From assembly GCF_010119245.1 (NCBI RefSeq), contig NZ_WNKG01000010.1, positions 150,929 to 214,928 on the forward strand: 64,000 nt of DNA, written 5' to 3'. Made by a program: the position numbers and the translations under genes. Positions 27,753-37,841 of the stretch are shown here, piece by piece. The DNA is from Cyclobacterium salsum (GTDB lineage Bacteria; Bacteroidota; Bacteroidia; Cytophagales; Cyclobacteriaceae). The notes beneath the pieces were generated by a model, which saw only the letters and a list, made by a program, of their open reading frames with translations, was not told the origin of the DNA and ran no database searches. Position 1 is the stretch's first letter; the number at the start of each line of letters is the position of its first letter.

Positions 27753-28535
27753 ATGAAATTGACTTTTTTTACCGGGCTTTTAGGGCTTATTATACTGGGC
27801 TCCTGTTCCACCCGAAACCTGATCTACATGAGTGACCTTCACCAGGAGGGATCAAACACGGAGAAGATCCAAAATGCACGGGAACCACGCATACAGCCTA
27901 TTGACTTGCTGAGCATCACCGTCAGCACCTTAAACCCGGAATCCAATTTATTGTTTAACAGTGGCGTATTGGCCAGTATCGGCAGTTCACAAGGACAAGG
28001 GAATACCCCCAGCCAGCTCAATCAAGGGTATCGGGTAGACAACAATGGGGAGATCAACTTCCCGGTATTGGGTAAGGTCCAACTGGCCGGATTGACCCTG
28101 GAAGAGGCTACTGATAAAATGGTGCAGCTATTGGAAAAAGAAGCCCGAAATCCCATTGTCAATATTAAAATCATGAATTTCAGGATCACAGTGGTCGGTG
28201 AAGTAAATAACCCCAGTACCATACCTGTCCCTTCCGAAAAAATCAATATCATTGAGGCCATAGGGCTGGCAGGGGATATGACAGCTTTTGGAAAAAGAGA
28301 GAACATCTTGCTGATGCGGGAGGTGGGGGAAGAACGGACCACGGTCAGGCTTAATTTAAATGATAAAGCCATCCTCGACTCCCCTTATTTTTACCTGCAG
28401 CAAAACGACATCATCTATGTAGAGCCCGACAAGGCCAGGGCTTTACAAGCCAATTCCGGCCGGGTAAATACGATGTTCTACCTAACCCTTCTGAATTCAA
28501 TTGCTTTCGTAGCCTGGAGGTTTGGCCTGTTTTAA
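27753..28535 (+). CDS. Wza-like outer-membrane polysaccharide export lipoprotein
   Basis: This protein would form the outer-membrane channel for exopolysaccharide. The 260 residues begin with a lipoprotein signal (FFTGLLGLIILGSCSTRNL, lipidated Cys18). A polysaccharide export (PES) domain follows: IQPIDLLSITVSTLNPE and NNGEINFPVLGKVQLAGLTL. One SLBB domain comes next (FRITVVGEVNNPSTIPVP, then INIIEAIGLAGDM). The C-terminus is a membrane-spanning helix (YLTLLNSIAFVAWRFGLF). It is shorter than E. coli Wza and of the Bacteroidota one-SLBB form. It is the first gene of the cluster, 11 bases before the wzc-like gene. Confidence 0.93.
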   Translation: MKLTFFTGLLGLIILGSCSTRNLIYMSDLHQEGSNTEKIQNAREPRIQPIDLLSITVSTLNPESNLLFNSGVLASIGSSQGQGNTPSQLNQGYRVDNNGEINFPVLGKVQLAGLTLEEATDKMVQLLEKEARNPIVNIKIMNFRITVVGEVNNPSTIPVPSEKINIIEAIGLAGDMTAFGKRENILLMREVGEERTTVRLNLNDKAILDSPYFYLQQNDIIYVEPDKARALQANSGRVNTMFYLTLLNSIAFVAWRFGLF

Positions 28536-28546
28536 ACCAGCTCAAC

Positions 28547-30907
28547 ATGAATCATTCACAGAACGGATTGTTTGGAAACCAATCCCCGGAACTAAACGTG
28601 CGAAGCCTGATTGACAAATACTTGAGGTATTGGTATTGGTTCATGATTTGTTGTTTATTAACCCTAAGCGCGACCTATTTTCATATCCGCTACAACATCA
28701 CTCCTCAATACTTCGTCAGCACAACCCTTTTGATAAAAGAGGACAATCCGGCCGGATCAGTATTAGCGGGTGGCATTACCGGAGGCATGGGAGATTATGG
28801 GGTAAACAAAACCATTGGCAGCGAAATGATTGTGCTCCGCTCCCGCTCGCTGATGGAAAGGGTATTTGAGGAGTTGGACCTGAAGACCAGCTATTATATT
28901 GAAGGAAATGTAAAGGATGTAGAGGTATTTAAGGATGACCTTTCGATATCGCTCTTGATTAATAAACTTGATCCTTCTGCCTATGGAAAAACCATCAAAC
29001 TTGCAGGAAAGGAGGACAATAGCTTTGACCTGACGGAATTTGATGGGGAAGGAAATCCCCAGGTGAGCAACCATAAGTTCGGTCAGGAAATCAACCGACC
29101 CTATGGCAGCTTTACGGTCATTGGCTCCACGGAAAACGAGATGGATAAGAATATCATCGTCTACTTTCATAACATTAAAAACCTGGCCAAAACGTATAGC
29201 CAGATGTTGACTGTGGAACTGGTCAACAAGGAATCCAATGTGTTGAGGTTGGGCTTAACCGATGCGGTACCTAAGAGAAGCATGCTGATATTGGAAAAAC
29301 TGGTAGAGGTGTATAACAAGGAAGCCGTTGAAGACAAGAACCAGGTACAGCTCAGCACTATTGAATTCCTGGATGAACGCATTCAATTTTTGTCCACAGA
29401 ACTTTCAGAGGTGGAAAAAAATGTAGAAACCTACAAAAAAGAAAATGAGCTGACTGATGTGAGTTCTAATGCCGAACTTTACATGCAATCTGCTAGTGCA
29501 TACAGTAAAGAACTGGAAGATCTTGAAATCCAGATGGACATCATCAATTCTTTGGAAAATTATGTTTATCAGGAGGAATTAAAATTAATTCCAGGCGCAT
29601 TGACCATTAATGAGCCCACACTAAATGGATTGATGGCCAAATTTAACGAGCTACTACTGGAAAGGCAGCGGATGCTCAGGTCCATACAACCGGGCAGTTC
29701 ACTGATCAATAACCTGGACGAGCAACTTGGTAACCTAAGAAATAATATCCGGGAAAACCTGAGGACCATTAAAAATAATATGGAGATCACATTAGCAAAC
29801 CTGAGATCCAGCACCAGGCAGTTTCAATCCAAAGTAAGGAGCGTTCCTTCCATCGAAAGGGAATTATTGGAAATCAATCGCCAGCAAAGTGTCAAACAGG
29901 CCATTTACCTGTTCCTTCTCCAGAGTCGGGAGGAAGCAGGGCTTACGTTAGCTTCCACCCAGGCCAGTTCCCGAATCATTGATGAACCGGACGCTGGAAA
30001 TACCCCGGTTAGTGCAAGTAAGCCTGTTCTCTACCTGGCTGCATTAAGTTTGGGTTTTTTAATCCCATTTGGGTTCATTTACCTGAAGGATATGCTTAAC
30101 GATAAGGTTAAAGAAAGAAAGGATGTGGAGGGACTTACCAATGCACCTATTTTAGGGGAAATCTACCACAGTAAGGTAAAAGCCAACCTACAGGTAACGG
30201 AAGGAGAACATTCCGTCATTGCCGAAACATTTCGGCTGGTCAGGGCCAATCTACATTTTGCCAATGTGGGAAAAGAAAACAAGGTCATTTTGGTCACCTC
30301 AGCAAGAAGTGGAGAGGGAAAGACCTTTTGCAGTATCAATTTGGGAGCCACCCTCGCCCTTTCCGGAAAAAAAGTACTGATCGTTGATTTTGACTTTCGA
30401 AAAGCCAGGCTTATGGAGTATTTGGACATAAAATCGACAATGGGGTTGACCGATCTCCTGGTGTCTCCAACTCTCGATGTAAATGAAGGGTTGGTTCCAT
30501 TAGAAAAAGTGCAGGGTTTGTCTGCCCTTGGAGCCGGAACTCTCCCACCCAATCCTGCGGAATTGATAATGAGTCCCAGGGTAAAAGACCTGATCGCCAC
30601 ACTACGAAATCAATTTGACTATATTATTCTGGACTCCCCTCCCATTGGACAGGTAGCAGATACATTTAGTCTTGCCCCTTTTGTGGATTCCACTTTATTT
30701 ATCGTTCGCTACGGCTATACGTATAAAGCCCATTTGCCCATTTTAGAGGATGTGTATCGAAGTAAAAAGTTAAGTCAGCCCATGGTGGTATTGAATGATG
30801 CGAGTAAAAGAAATGGGTATGAATATGGGTATGGGTATGGTAACAGCAACGGAAAACCTATAAATGTCGAACCTAAAAGGCCGATTTTCTCCAATAGAAA
30901 GCCTTGA
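28547..30907 (+). CDS. Wzc-like polysaccharide co-polymerase and tyrosine kinase
   Basis: This inner-membrane protein sets chain length and couples to the Wza-like channel. The 786 residues have a Wzz N-terminal part with a first membrane helix near residue 35 (YWFMICCLLTLSATYF), a long periplasmic coiled-coil region (about 230-480), and a second helix near 495 (LYLAALSLGFLIPFGFIY). The cytoplasmic BY-kinase has Walker A SARSGEGKTFCSINLG near 584, Walker A' VLIVDFDFRKAR and Walker B YIILDSPP. The tail is a tyrosine cluster (GYEYGYGYGNSNG), the autophosphorylation site. No matching phosphatase gene is in the window. Confidence 0.95.
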   Translation: MNHSQNGLFGNQSPELNVRSLIDKYLRYWYWFMICCLLTLSATYFHIRYNITPQYFVSTTLLIKEDNPAGSVLAGGITGGMGDYGVNKTIGSEMIVLRSRSLMERVFEELDLKTSYYIEGNVKDVEVFKDDLSISLLINKLDPSAYGKTIKLAGKEDNSFDLTEFDGEGNPQVSNHKFGQEINRPYGSFTVIGSTENEMDKNIIVYFHNIKNLAKTYSQMLTVELVNKESNVLRLGLTDAVPKRSMLILEKLVEVYNKEAVEDKNQVQLSTIEFLDERIQFLSTELSEVEKNVETYKKENELTDVSSNAELYMQSASAYSKELEDLEIQMDIINSLENYVYQEELKLIPGALTINEPTLNGLMAKFNELLLERQRMLRSIQPGSSLINNLDEQLGNLRNNIRENLRTIKNNMEITLANLRSSTRQFQSKVRSVPSIERELLEINRQQSVKQAIYLFLLQSREEAGLTLASTQASSRIIDEPDAGNTPVSASKPVLYLAALSLGFLIPFGFIYLKDMLNDKVKERKDVEGLTNAPILGEIYHSKVKANLQVTEGEHSVIAETFRLVRANLHFANVGKENKVILVTSARSGEGKTFCSINLGATLALSGKKVLIVDFDFRKARLMEYLDIKSTMGLTDLLVSPTLDVNEGLVPLEKVQGLSALGAGTLPPNPAELIMSPRVKDLIATLRNQFDYIILDSPPIGQVADTFSLAPFVDSTLFIVRYGYTYKAHLPILEDVYRSKKLSQPMVVLNDASKRNGYEYGYGYGNSNGKPINVEPKRPIFSNRKP

Positions 30908-31004
30908 ATTCTAATTCGACCATGTGCCAAAACGCATTAAATCTTTATAGTTAAAAAATCTAAAATTGAATATTATAATTTTCTTAGTTATCTACTCTTA
31001 AATT

Positions 31005-32801
31005 ATGATCCATTCATTTATAAATAAATATTTTAAAAATTTCCTTTTTTTCTACAAAAGAATGGGAAATAGGGTATTTGTAATGGTGGTGTTGACAGTT
31101 GGTGTAGGATTAATGGATGGAATGGGGTTAACGATGTTCCTTCCATTGTTTGATATCGCCGCAGGCACAGAAGAATCAGCTAAAGAAGTAAGTACTAATG
31201 GGCAAAATCCTAATTCGATTGTTGAAACACTGCATATTCCTGTAACCCTTATCAATATTCTGGGGTTGATGGTAGTTTTTTACCTTATCAAAGGCGCAAT
31301 TCAGTTTGTAAAGATGAAGTATGAAACGGATACTGGACGCTTTTTTATGCTGAAAACCAGAAAACGTTTAATTGCTACATTTTCTGAAGTGCAATACAAG
31401 TATTTTGTTACGGCGAATGTAGGTCGCATCCAAAATATAATGACTGGTGAATTGGCGGTTATTTACAACGCTTTCGTACAGTATATCAATATGATGCAGC
31501 AAGTAGTCATGGTCCTGGTCTATATGAGCTTTGCAATTTGGATGAATGCTCAATTTGCCATTTTAATATCTGTTGGCGGATTAATATTCAATTTTTTATT
31601 CAAGGAAATTTATAGGATTACCAAAGAATCATCCCGACTTAGGGTAACCGCAGCAAATAGTTATCAAGGTCTGATCATCCAGTTTGTGAATAACTTTAAG
31701 TATTTAAAAGCCACGGGGCTTCTACACCTTTATGGTTCTAAGGTAGATCAGAATATTGAAGACATTGAAAAAGAAAACAGAAAAATGGGCTATATGGGAG
31801 CAATAGCCGGGGCACTAAGGGAACCCATATTAATTATTATCGTCTGTGCAGTCATACTACTTCAAATAAATGTACTAGGAGGATCACTTGCGACAATTTT
31901 GGTAAGTTTATTATTTTTTTACCGGGCTTTGACCGCGGTTACCTTTCTTCAATTAAGCTATAACAGATTTAATGCAATGATCGGAAGTCTGGAAAATGTG
32001 GAATGGTTCGAACAGGAACTCAGTAAATATAAAGAATTGCCAACTGGAAATATAGAAATGGGATTTCTTTCCGAAGGGCTGGAATTAAGAAACGTTCAGT
32101 TTTCTTATGGAAAGGAAATTATCTTAAAAAATATTGATTTAACAATACCGGCCTTTAAGACTGTTGCTTTTGTTGGGGAAAGCGGTAGCGGTAAAACTAC
32201 CCTTGTTAATGTCATTTCGGGACTATTACCTATAGACAGTGGGAAATTTTCTATAGATGGTGTACCCTTTAAAGAAATAAAACTTAAAAGTTTTCAAACT
32301 ATTATAGGATATATATCCCAAGATCCCACTATATTCAATGATACCATTTATAATAATGTAACCCTGTGGTCCGCAAAATCTCAGGAAAATATAAATAGAT
32401 TTGAATATGCCATTCAAAAAGCGCAAATTCTAAATTATGTTAACGAATTACCTGACAAAGGAGAAACGCTTTTAGGAAACAATGGTATCAATGTAAGTGG
32501 AGGTCAGAAACAACGAATTTCGATAGCCAGAGAATTGTTCAAAAAAGTGCAAATACTGATTTTTGATGAGGCAACCTCCGCTTTGGATTCGGAAACTGAA
32601 AAGGAGATTCAATCTAATATTGATGCCCTCAAAGGCCAAATCACGATTATCATGATTGCTCATCGGCTTTCTACCATTAAAAATGTGGACGAAATTGTTT
32701 TAATGAATAAAGGAGAAATTATAGACAAAGCCCCTTTTGAAATATTGAAAAAAAGGGCATCTGGCTTTAAACGGATGGTAGAATTGCAGGAAATTGGATG
32801 A
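31005..32801 (+). CDS. ABC transporter, fused membrane and ATPase domains (PglK/HepA/MsbA type)
   Basis: The 598 residues hold six N-terminal membrane helices (about 20-320) and a C-terminal ATPase with Walker A VGESGSGKTTLVN near 390, signature NVSGGQKQRISIAREL, Walker B ILIFDEATSALDSE and the switch His in IAHRLSTI. Within a polysaccharide cluster this type, like Campylobacter PglK or cyanobacterial HepA, flips lipid-linked oligosaccharide. It may replace a MOP-family Wzx, which is absent here. There is a 97-base gap after the wzc-like gene, and its stop overlaps the next gene as ATGA. AT content rises sharply from here on. Confidence 0.9.
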   Translation: MIHSFINKYFKNFLFFYKRMGNRVFVMVVLTVGVGLMDGMGLTMFLPLFDIAAGTEESAKEVSTNGQNPNSIVETLHIPVTLINILGLMVVFYLIKGAIQFVKMKYETDTGRFFMLKTRKRLIATFSEVQYKYFVTANVGRIQNIMTGELAVIYNAFVQYINMMQQVVMVLVYMSFAIWMNAQFAILISVGGLIFNFLFKEIYRITKESSRLRVTAANSYQGLIIQFVNNFKYLKATGLLHLYGSKVDQNIEDIEKENRKMGYMGAIAGALREPILIIIVCAVILLQINVLGGSLATILVSLLFFYRALTAVTFLQLSYNRFNAMIGSLENVEWFEQELSKYKELPTGNIEMGFLSEGLELRNVQFSYGKEIILKNIDLTIPAFKTVAFVGESGSGKTTLVNVISGLLPIDSGKFSIDGVPFKEIKLKSFQTIIGYISQDPTIFNDTIYNNVTLWSAKSQENINRFEYAIQKAQILNYVNELPDKGETLLGNNGINVSGGQKQRISIARELFKKVQILIFDEATSALDSETEKEIQSNIDALKGQITIIMIAHRLSTIKNVDEIVLMNKGEIIDKAPFEILKKRASGFKRMVELQEIG

Positions 32802-33724
32802 ACAAAGGTATTTCTAAAATCAATATAATGGACATAAAAATTTTTTTATCCAAATATAAAGGACAGCATATCTATTACAAACCTAATCCAGGTAATGGGG
32901 GAGATGCTTTGATTGCTTATGGAGCTTATTGCTTATTTAAGCAATTAGGATTAAACTATACTATAATTACTGAGGAAACGGATCTTAATAATAAAATAGT
33001 ATTTTATGCAGGGGGCGGAAATTTGGTGAAAGAGTATGATTATGCCGCAAATTTTATAAATGATAATCTGAACAAATTTAAAGAATTTATTTTGTTACCA
33101 CATACTATTAATTCCAATGATGAATTGATAAAAAAACTAGGTAGCAATGCTACACTTATATGTAGAGAAGAGGTTTCATTTACCTATGTGCATAGTTTGA
33201 ATCCAGCATGCAACTATTATTTAATGGAGGATTTAGCTTTTTCTATTTCAATTAACGAATTAAAGGAAAAGCTAAAAAAAAATATCATTCCTATTTTTTT
33301 CAGATTATACATTTTAAGAATGTTCCGATATCAACGTCAAGTTCTTTCTCCTATTTTTAATATTATTTTTGAAAAAAATCTCAATGTGTTTAGAATTGAT
33401 TCTGAAAAAACTAACATAAGTAGACCAAAAAATAATTTAGATCTTTCCTTATTGATATTGTATGACGGGAATATGGCAGATGAAAAGATGGTTGAACAAA
33501 ATGTTATCGATATTTTCAGCATTATAAACAAGTATGAAAATATATTAACTAATAGGTTACATATTTGTATTGCTGGAGCTTTGTTGGGGAAAGATGTTAT
33601 TTTCTATCCTAATTCTTATTATAAAAATGAAAGTATCTTTTTATTTTCTTTAAAAGAAAACTTTTCAAATGTCCAATGGTGTAATAATCAAACAATTGTT
33701 TCTCTCGGGTCTAATTATAAATAA
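32798..33724 (+). CDS. Polysaccharide pyruvyl transferase family protein (ExoV-like)
   Basis: The 308-residue protein has the family hallmarks: YYKPNPGNGGDALIAYGAY near residue 28, KIVFYAGGGNLVKEYD near 68, FILLPHTINSN near 104, CREEVSF near 129, and a C-terminal NRLHICIAGALLG where other members have a conserved histidine. Members transfer pyruvate as a ketal onto a sugar or act as glycosyltransferase-like GT-B enzymes; the added pyruvate makes the polymer acidic. It overlaps the ABC transporter by four bases. Substrate specificity cannot be read. Very AT-rich coding sequence. Confidence 0.85.
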   Translation: MNKGISKINIMDIKIFLSKYKGQHIYYKPNPGNGGDALIAYGAYCLFKQLGLNYTIITEETDLNNKIVFYAGGGNLVKEYDYAANFINDNLNKFKEFILLPHTINSNDELIKKLGSNATLICREEVSFTYVHSLNPACNYYLMEDLAFSISINELKEKLKKNIIPIFFRLYILRMFRYQRQVLSPIFNIIFEKNLNVFRIDSEKTNISRPKNNLDLSLLILYDGNMADEKMVEQNVIDIFSIINKYENILTNRLHICIAGALLGKDVIFYPNSYYKNESIFLFSLKENFSNVQWCNNQTIVSLGSNYK

Positions 33725-33742
33725 TTTAACCATAAAATAAAA

Positions 33743-34481
33743 CCTATTGTAACAGTCATAATGCCAGCTTATAATATATAAAAAATTATATTGATCAATC
33801 TACAAATAATAAAATAATGTATGATTTTAGGATTTAGGATTGTATAATTGAGGATGATCAGTCAATTGATGATGCTAATCCAAAGATTCTAGAATATATT
33901 TAAAAAGATTAGCGTTTTATATTAATAACCGATGAAAAACCAAAAGGAGCGTAAAGTCGATAAATTCCGGTTTAGAAAAGGCAAGAGGAGAATTTATAAT
34001 TTTCCAAAATTCCAACGACTTGCTTTCCGAAGACTGCCTTCTTAAAAGGTTCAATTTCGCATGTAAGGACCCTAATTATAATTACTACTGTTTTCTTACT
34101 TCGGTATTTAATAGGCAATCTTTTCATACGGGTTTCTTGTAGAATTATCTCAATAAATCTAAAAATGATTTGATTAGATTTCTAAAAACGGATATGCATT
34201 GGCATACTAGTGGCGTATTATGGCGGAAAAACACACTAACTCTTTTGAATGGATGGGATAAAAAAATATCATGTTAGCCGGATTGGGACATCCATATAGA
34301 AACTTTGATGGATCCTAATCTAAAGTTCAAGAAATCTTCAAATGAAAATGTGGATTCTTTTACTAGGGTGGGTTAGAGATATAATGCCATAAGCACGCCA
34401 GCACTACGTAATAATATTATCAGATCAAAAATATATTTAATTGACAAATTTTTGGTTTTGCTTCCTTTTGAACCTTAAACT
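33743..34481 (+). pseudogene. Decayed GT2 glycosyltransferase
   Basis: No open frame remains, but pieces of a GT2 enzyme are readable in order. PIVTVIMPAYN starts at 33743, IIEDDQSIDD lies near 33850, GLEKARGEFIIFQNSNDLLS near 33970, then CLLKRFNFACKDPNYNYY. HWHTSGVLWRKNTLTLLNGW lies near 34198, and PDWDIHIETLMDPNLKF near 34280. At least four stop codons and two or more frame changes separate them. The order matches a full-length GT2 of about 250-300 residues. The pieces are well preserved in sequence, so the decay is fairly recent. The acceptor sugar is not known. Confidence 0.85.
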
Positions 34482-34681
34482 GTTAGACTTGAATTTACAA
34501 GGTTGATATTTAGAATAGGCTTGCAAATAATTCAAATTAAAGGAAAAAGCGAAGTTATCTAATTTTTTAATTATTATATAAAAATATATAAAACTTCTTA
34601 AGTATTACGTTCTATTATGTAAATACTATTTGTATTACAAGTACGATCCTCGCTATCCTATTTTTTTACCATTAGGAATAA

Positions 34682-34712
34682 CACCCAGGATCTTTTTTAA
34701 AGATCCTGGGTG
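34682..34712. repeat. Perfect 14-base inverted repeat (hairpin)
   Basis: CACCCAGGATCTTT and AAAGATCCTGGGTG are separated by TTT. It lies between the decayed GT2 and the next GT2 gene, 56 bases before the latter. Downstream on the plus strand the sequence is A-rich, so there is no normal U-tract. It may be an attenuator, a transcription-stabilising hairpin or the footprint of an element. Confidence 0.7.
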
Positions 34713-34767
34713 AAAAATATAAAACGCGTTCCTCAGCCAAATTTCAATGACTCGAATTTAAAAAAAA

Positions 34768-35691
34768 ATGAAATTATCTGTAATTATTTGCACCCATAAT
34801 CCCAGAACCGATTATTTGACTAGAGTTTTGAATAACCTTCGCAACCAAACACTGAATTTACATTTTTGGGAACTTTTAATAATAGATAACGGAAGTAAAA
34901 TTCCTGTATCTGAGCGATTTAATCTATTATGGCATCCAGATTATCATTATATAAGAGAAGATAATTTAGGATTAATTCCAGCGCGGATCAGAGGGATTAA
35001 CGAAGCGACCGCAGATTACATTTTGTTTGTCGATGATGATAATTGCTTGGAAAAAAATTACTTGGCACTCGCTTTACAGACTATGGAAAGCAATCCACTA
35101 TTAGGTGTTTTAGGGGCAGGAAAGATTCTACCCGAATATGAAGAAGAACCATCTTTAAATATACAATATTTTTCAAATATGCTAGCGTTAAGGGATGAGA
35201 AACGCAGTTATTATTCAAGTGAAATAAACTGGAACAAAGCTATACCTTACGGTGCAGGAATGTTTATACGTAGATGTATTGCTTTGGATTATGTCAGCTC
35301 ATACAGAAACCGAATGTTTACCAAATCTTTAGGGCGTATAGGAAATGTGTTATTATCAGGTGATGATGTAGATTTAGCCTTGCACGCTTGTAAAAATCAA
35401 TACCTAGCAGGAGTAATCCCAGAATTGGAGGTAATCCATCTAATTCCTAAAAAAAGATTAGCCTCTAAATATTTGATAGAAATCGCCAAAGGCCATGCTT
35501 ATTCCCATTATATTTTAGGTAAAATATGGGGATATAATAAGGATTATCGTGAAAATTTTATTTTAAAAAAGTTGCGCTATTTTAAGAAATGGATAAAGTG
35601 CAGAGGAGTAGCTAGATCAATTATGGTCGCCGAACATAAAGCTATTAGCGATGCAAGGATGGCATGGAATAAAACAGTGGAAGTCAAATAA
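34768..35691 (+). CDS. GT2 family glycosyltransferase
   Basis: A GT-A fold enzyme of 307 residues. It has MKLSVIICTHNPRTDYL at the start, LLIIDNGSK, a metal-binding DDD in ADYILFVDDDNCLE near residue 90, and the acceptor-side AIPYGAGMFIRR near 163. SGDDVDLALHACK near 204 holds the acidic residue at the position of the catalytic base. There are no membrane helices. It lies after the decayed GT2 and 1 base before the next gene, so the two are coupled. Sugar and acceptor are unknown. Confidence 0.92.
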   Translation: MKLSVIICTHNPRTDYLTRVLNNLRNQTLNLHFWELLIIDNGSKIPVSERFNLLWHPDYHYIREDNLGLIPARIRGINEATADYILFVDDDNCLEKNYLALALQTMESNPLLGVLGAGKILPEYEEEPSLNIQYFSNMLALRDEKRSYYSSEINWNKAIPYGAGMFIRRCIALDYVSSYRNRMFTKSLGRIGNVLLSGDDVDLALHACKNQYLAGVIPELEVIHLIPKKRLASKYLIEIAKGHAYSHYILGKIWGYNKDYRENFILKKLRYFKKWIKCRGVARSIMVAEHKAISDARMAWNKTVEVK

Positions 35692-35692
35692 T

Positions 35693-36880
35693 ATGAAAAT
35701 AGCAATTGCTAGCAAAGGAGATCCATTTGATATGAAAACCTGGTCAGGAATTCCTGCACATATTTGTGATTATTTGCGGGGTGGAGGGCATACGGTATAT
35801 AATATTGATCTTAAATACCCCAAGGAGCCTTGGCATTATAATTGGTATAGGCGCTATTATCACCGATTATTTAAAAAATGGTTTCTATCTGATGTTGAGC
35901 CTTATATATTAAAGCGAATAGCAAAACAATTAGATGATAAGGTGGCAGAATTCTCTCCTGATGTTGTAATCGTAATCCATGGGGATTTCTTAGCATATAG
36001 CTCTTTTAAGCAGCCATCAATAATAATTCATGATGCCACCTTCGCTTCACTGCTGAATTATTATCCTGCTTTTACAGGTTTAACAAAAAGAAGTGTTAAA
36101 GCAGGCAACCTAATGTATCAACGAGCACTAAATAGAGCAGATGCCGCTATATATTCATCTGACTGGGCAAGCCGAAGCGCTATAAAGGATTATAAAATTG
36201 GTGCTCATAAAGTGACTACCATTCCTTTTGGAGCAAATATAATCGAAATACCAAATTCAAAAACCGTTAGAAACTGGATAAACAAGCGCGCAGATCAAGG
36301 ATCATGCAATTTTTTATTTTTAGGTGTAGACTGGGAAAGAAAAGGTGGGCCTGATGGTTTAAAGTTTGTGGTGGAGCTGAACCGTATAGGGGTTAAGGCT
36401 AAGTTATTTGTTGCTGGATGTTCACCTAAAATTGACCCTCAGGATGAAAGGTTTGTCGTTAAACTTGGTTTTCTTCGTAAAGATGTCAAAGAAGAGGCTG
36501 AAAAATTGGAGCAGTTACTAATCAACTCTCATGCCCTTCTTCTTCCCTCCCATGCCGAATGTTATGGCTGTGTCTATTGTGAAGCAAATGCCTATGCCTT
36601 ACCTGCTCTTGGCAGAGAGACAGGTGGAGTCTCAGAGATTATTAAGGATGGAGTGAATGGATTATTGATGAACTTTGATGAATCGCCCGAATGCTTCGCC
36701 GGCAGATGGACAAAAGTTTGGGAAGATCGATCTAGGTACGTTAAACTGTCACTTAATTCTAGGATTGAATTTGATGAAAGACTAAATTATCAGGAATTTC
36801 AGCGAAAACTTGAACGAATTCTTCTTGATATAACTCACGATAATATAAAAGACCAAGCGGAATATAATCATCATGAATAA
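35693..36880 (+). CDS. GT4 family glycosyltransferase
   Basis: A GT-B fold, retaining-type enzyme of 395 residues. I chose ATG 35693 (MKIAIASKGDPFDMKTWSG) and not an in-frame opening at 35651 inside the previous gene. The C-terminal half has FLFLGVDWERKGGPDGLKFV near 216 and ALLLPSHAECYGCVYCEANA near 290, the E-x7-E-type motif that binds the nucleotide sugar. It is followed by ALGRETGGVSEIIKDGVNG. It overlaps the next gene by 8 bases. The donor is unknown. Confidence 0.9.
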   Translation: MKIAIASKGDPFDMKTWSGIPAHICDYLRGGGHTVYNIDLKYPKEPWHYNWYRRYYHRLFKKWFLSDVEPYILKRIAKQLDDKVAEFSPDVVIVIHGDFLAYSSFKQPSIIIHDATFASLLNYYPAFTGLTKRSVKAGNLMYQRALNRADAAIYSSDWASRSAIKDYKIGAHKVTTIPFGANIIEIPNSKTVRNWINKRADQGSCNFLFLGVDWERKGGPDGLKFVVELNRIGVKAKLFVAGCSPKIDPQDERFVVKLGFLRKDVKEEAEKLEQLLINSHALLLPSHAECYGCVYCEANAYALPALGRETGGVSEIIKDGVNGLLMNFDESPECFAGRWTKVWEDRSRYVKLSLNSRIEFDERLNYQEFQRKLERILLDITHDNIKDQAEYNHHE

Positions 36881-37841
36881 TGCTGTATGTACACTTTTTG
36901 AAGGTCATTACCATTATGGCTTGGCCGCATTATCTAACTCACTTTATCATTTCGGATTTCAAGGGTTCATCTATGCCGGATTTCGTGGTATTTTACCGGA
37001 GTGGGCGAAGGAAGCAAAAGAAAACCCATCTTTTCAATGGAGTGGTTGTAGAACCTATAAAGTAGCAGAAGGTGTTCATATTCATTTTCTTCCACTTGAG
37101 ACCGACTATCACTTAACAAACTATAAGCCTGACTTCATGCTTCGATTGCATGAAGGACCTGCCAAAGAAGCTAAGGGATTATTTTATTTCGATCCCGATA
37201 TCATAATAAATGTCCATTGGTCTTTATTTGAAAAGTGGATTGAATGTGGAGTGGCCTTATGTGAAGACGTGAATTCCCCAATGCCAGAAAATCATCCTCG
37301 CAGAGCAGTTTGGCGGAGATATTTTAGAGAAAAAGGAATCCTTCTTCAATTTAAAGAGCCTTATTATGTAAATGGGGGATTTTTTGGAATAGGCAAGGAA
37401 TACGTTCTATTTCTATCACTTTGGAAGTCGATTCAAGAAAAGATGGCTACTGAGATAGGGGGGTTAAGCCATTCATCACTTAATGGCAACTCCCTACCGC
37501 AGGAAGCCAGAGGAGAATTTAGTCCATTCCCAAAAACTGATCAGGATGCTTTAAATGCAACAGTTGAAGCGTGGAGTGGTGAAATTAGTATAGTAGGTAA
37601 AGAAGGTATGGGTTTTAAATCCGGATCGGCTTTAATGTATCATGCTCTTGACCAACCAAAACCCTGGAAGAAAAACCCTTTGTTGCGAATAATTAAAGGA
37701 ATTGTACCTAGTCCTGCGGAGAAAAACTATTGGGAAAACGCTAAATGGCCTATACATGCACATACTAGCGGTTTGATCCATTTTCGAAAAGTTTGCCTTA
37801 GCATAGCAGTTATAATAGGTAGGTTTTACAGACGAAACTAA
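36873..37841 (+). CDS. Putative glycosyltransferase, GT-A fold (GT8-like)
   Basis: A 322-residue protein that is not a close match to a family I know well. It has a D-x-D in GLFYFDPDIIINVHW near residue 104, YYVNGGFFGIGKEY near 167, TDQDALNATVEAW near 222, and PIHAHTSGLIHFRK near the end. These are in the order and spacing of GT8 enzymes (D-x-D, N-G/S-G, D-Q-D-x-L-N, H-x-x-G). I infer a retaining glycosyltransferase using a UDP-sugar. It overlaps the preceding GT4 by 8 bases and is followed by a decayed gene. Confidence 0.7.
   Translation: MNNAVCTLFEGHYHYGLAALSNSLYHFGFQGFIYAGFRGILPEWAKEAKENPSFQWSGCRTYKVAEGVHIHFLPLETDYHLTNYKPDFMLRLHEGPAKEAKGLFYFDPDIIINVHWSLFEKWIECGVALCEDVNSPMPENHPRRAVWRRYFREKGILLQFKEPYYVNGGFFGIGKEYVLFLSLWKSIQEKMATEIGGLSHSSLNGNSLPQEARGEFSPFPKTDQDALNATVEAWSGEISIVGKEGMGFKSGSALMYHALDQPKPWKKNPLLRIIKGIVPSPAEKNYWENAKWPIHAHTSGLIHFRKVCLSIAVIIGRFYRRN

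Noticed and set aside
34682..34712. Rho-independent terminator
   Set aside because: The hairpin is strong, but the plus strand continues with an A-rich sequence and the minus strand with mixed bases; neither has a T-tract.
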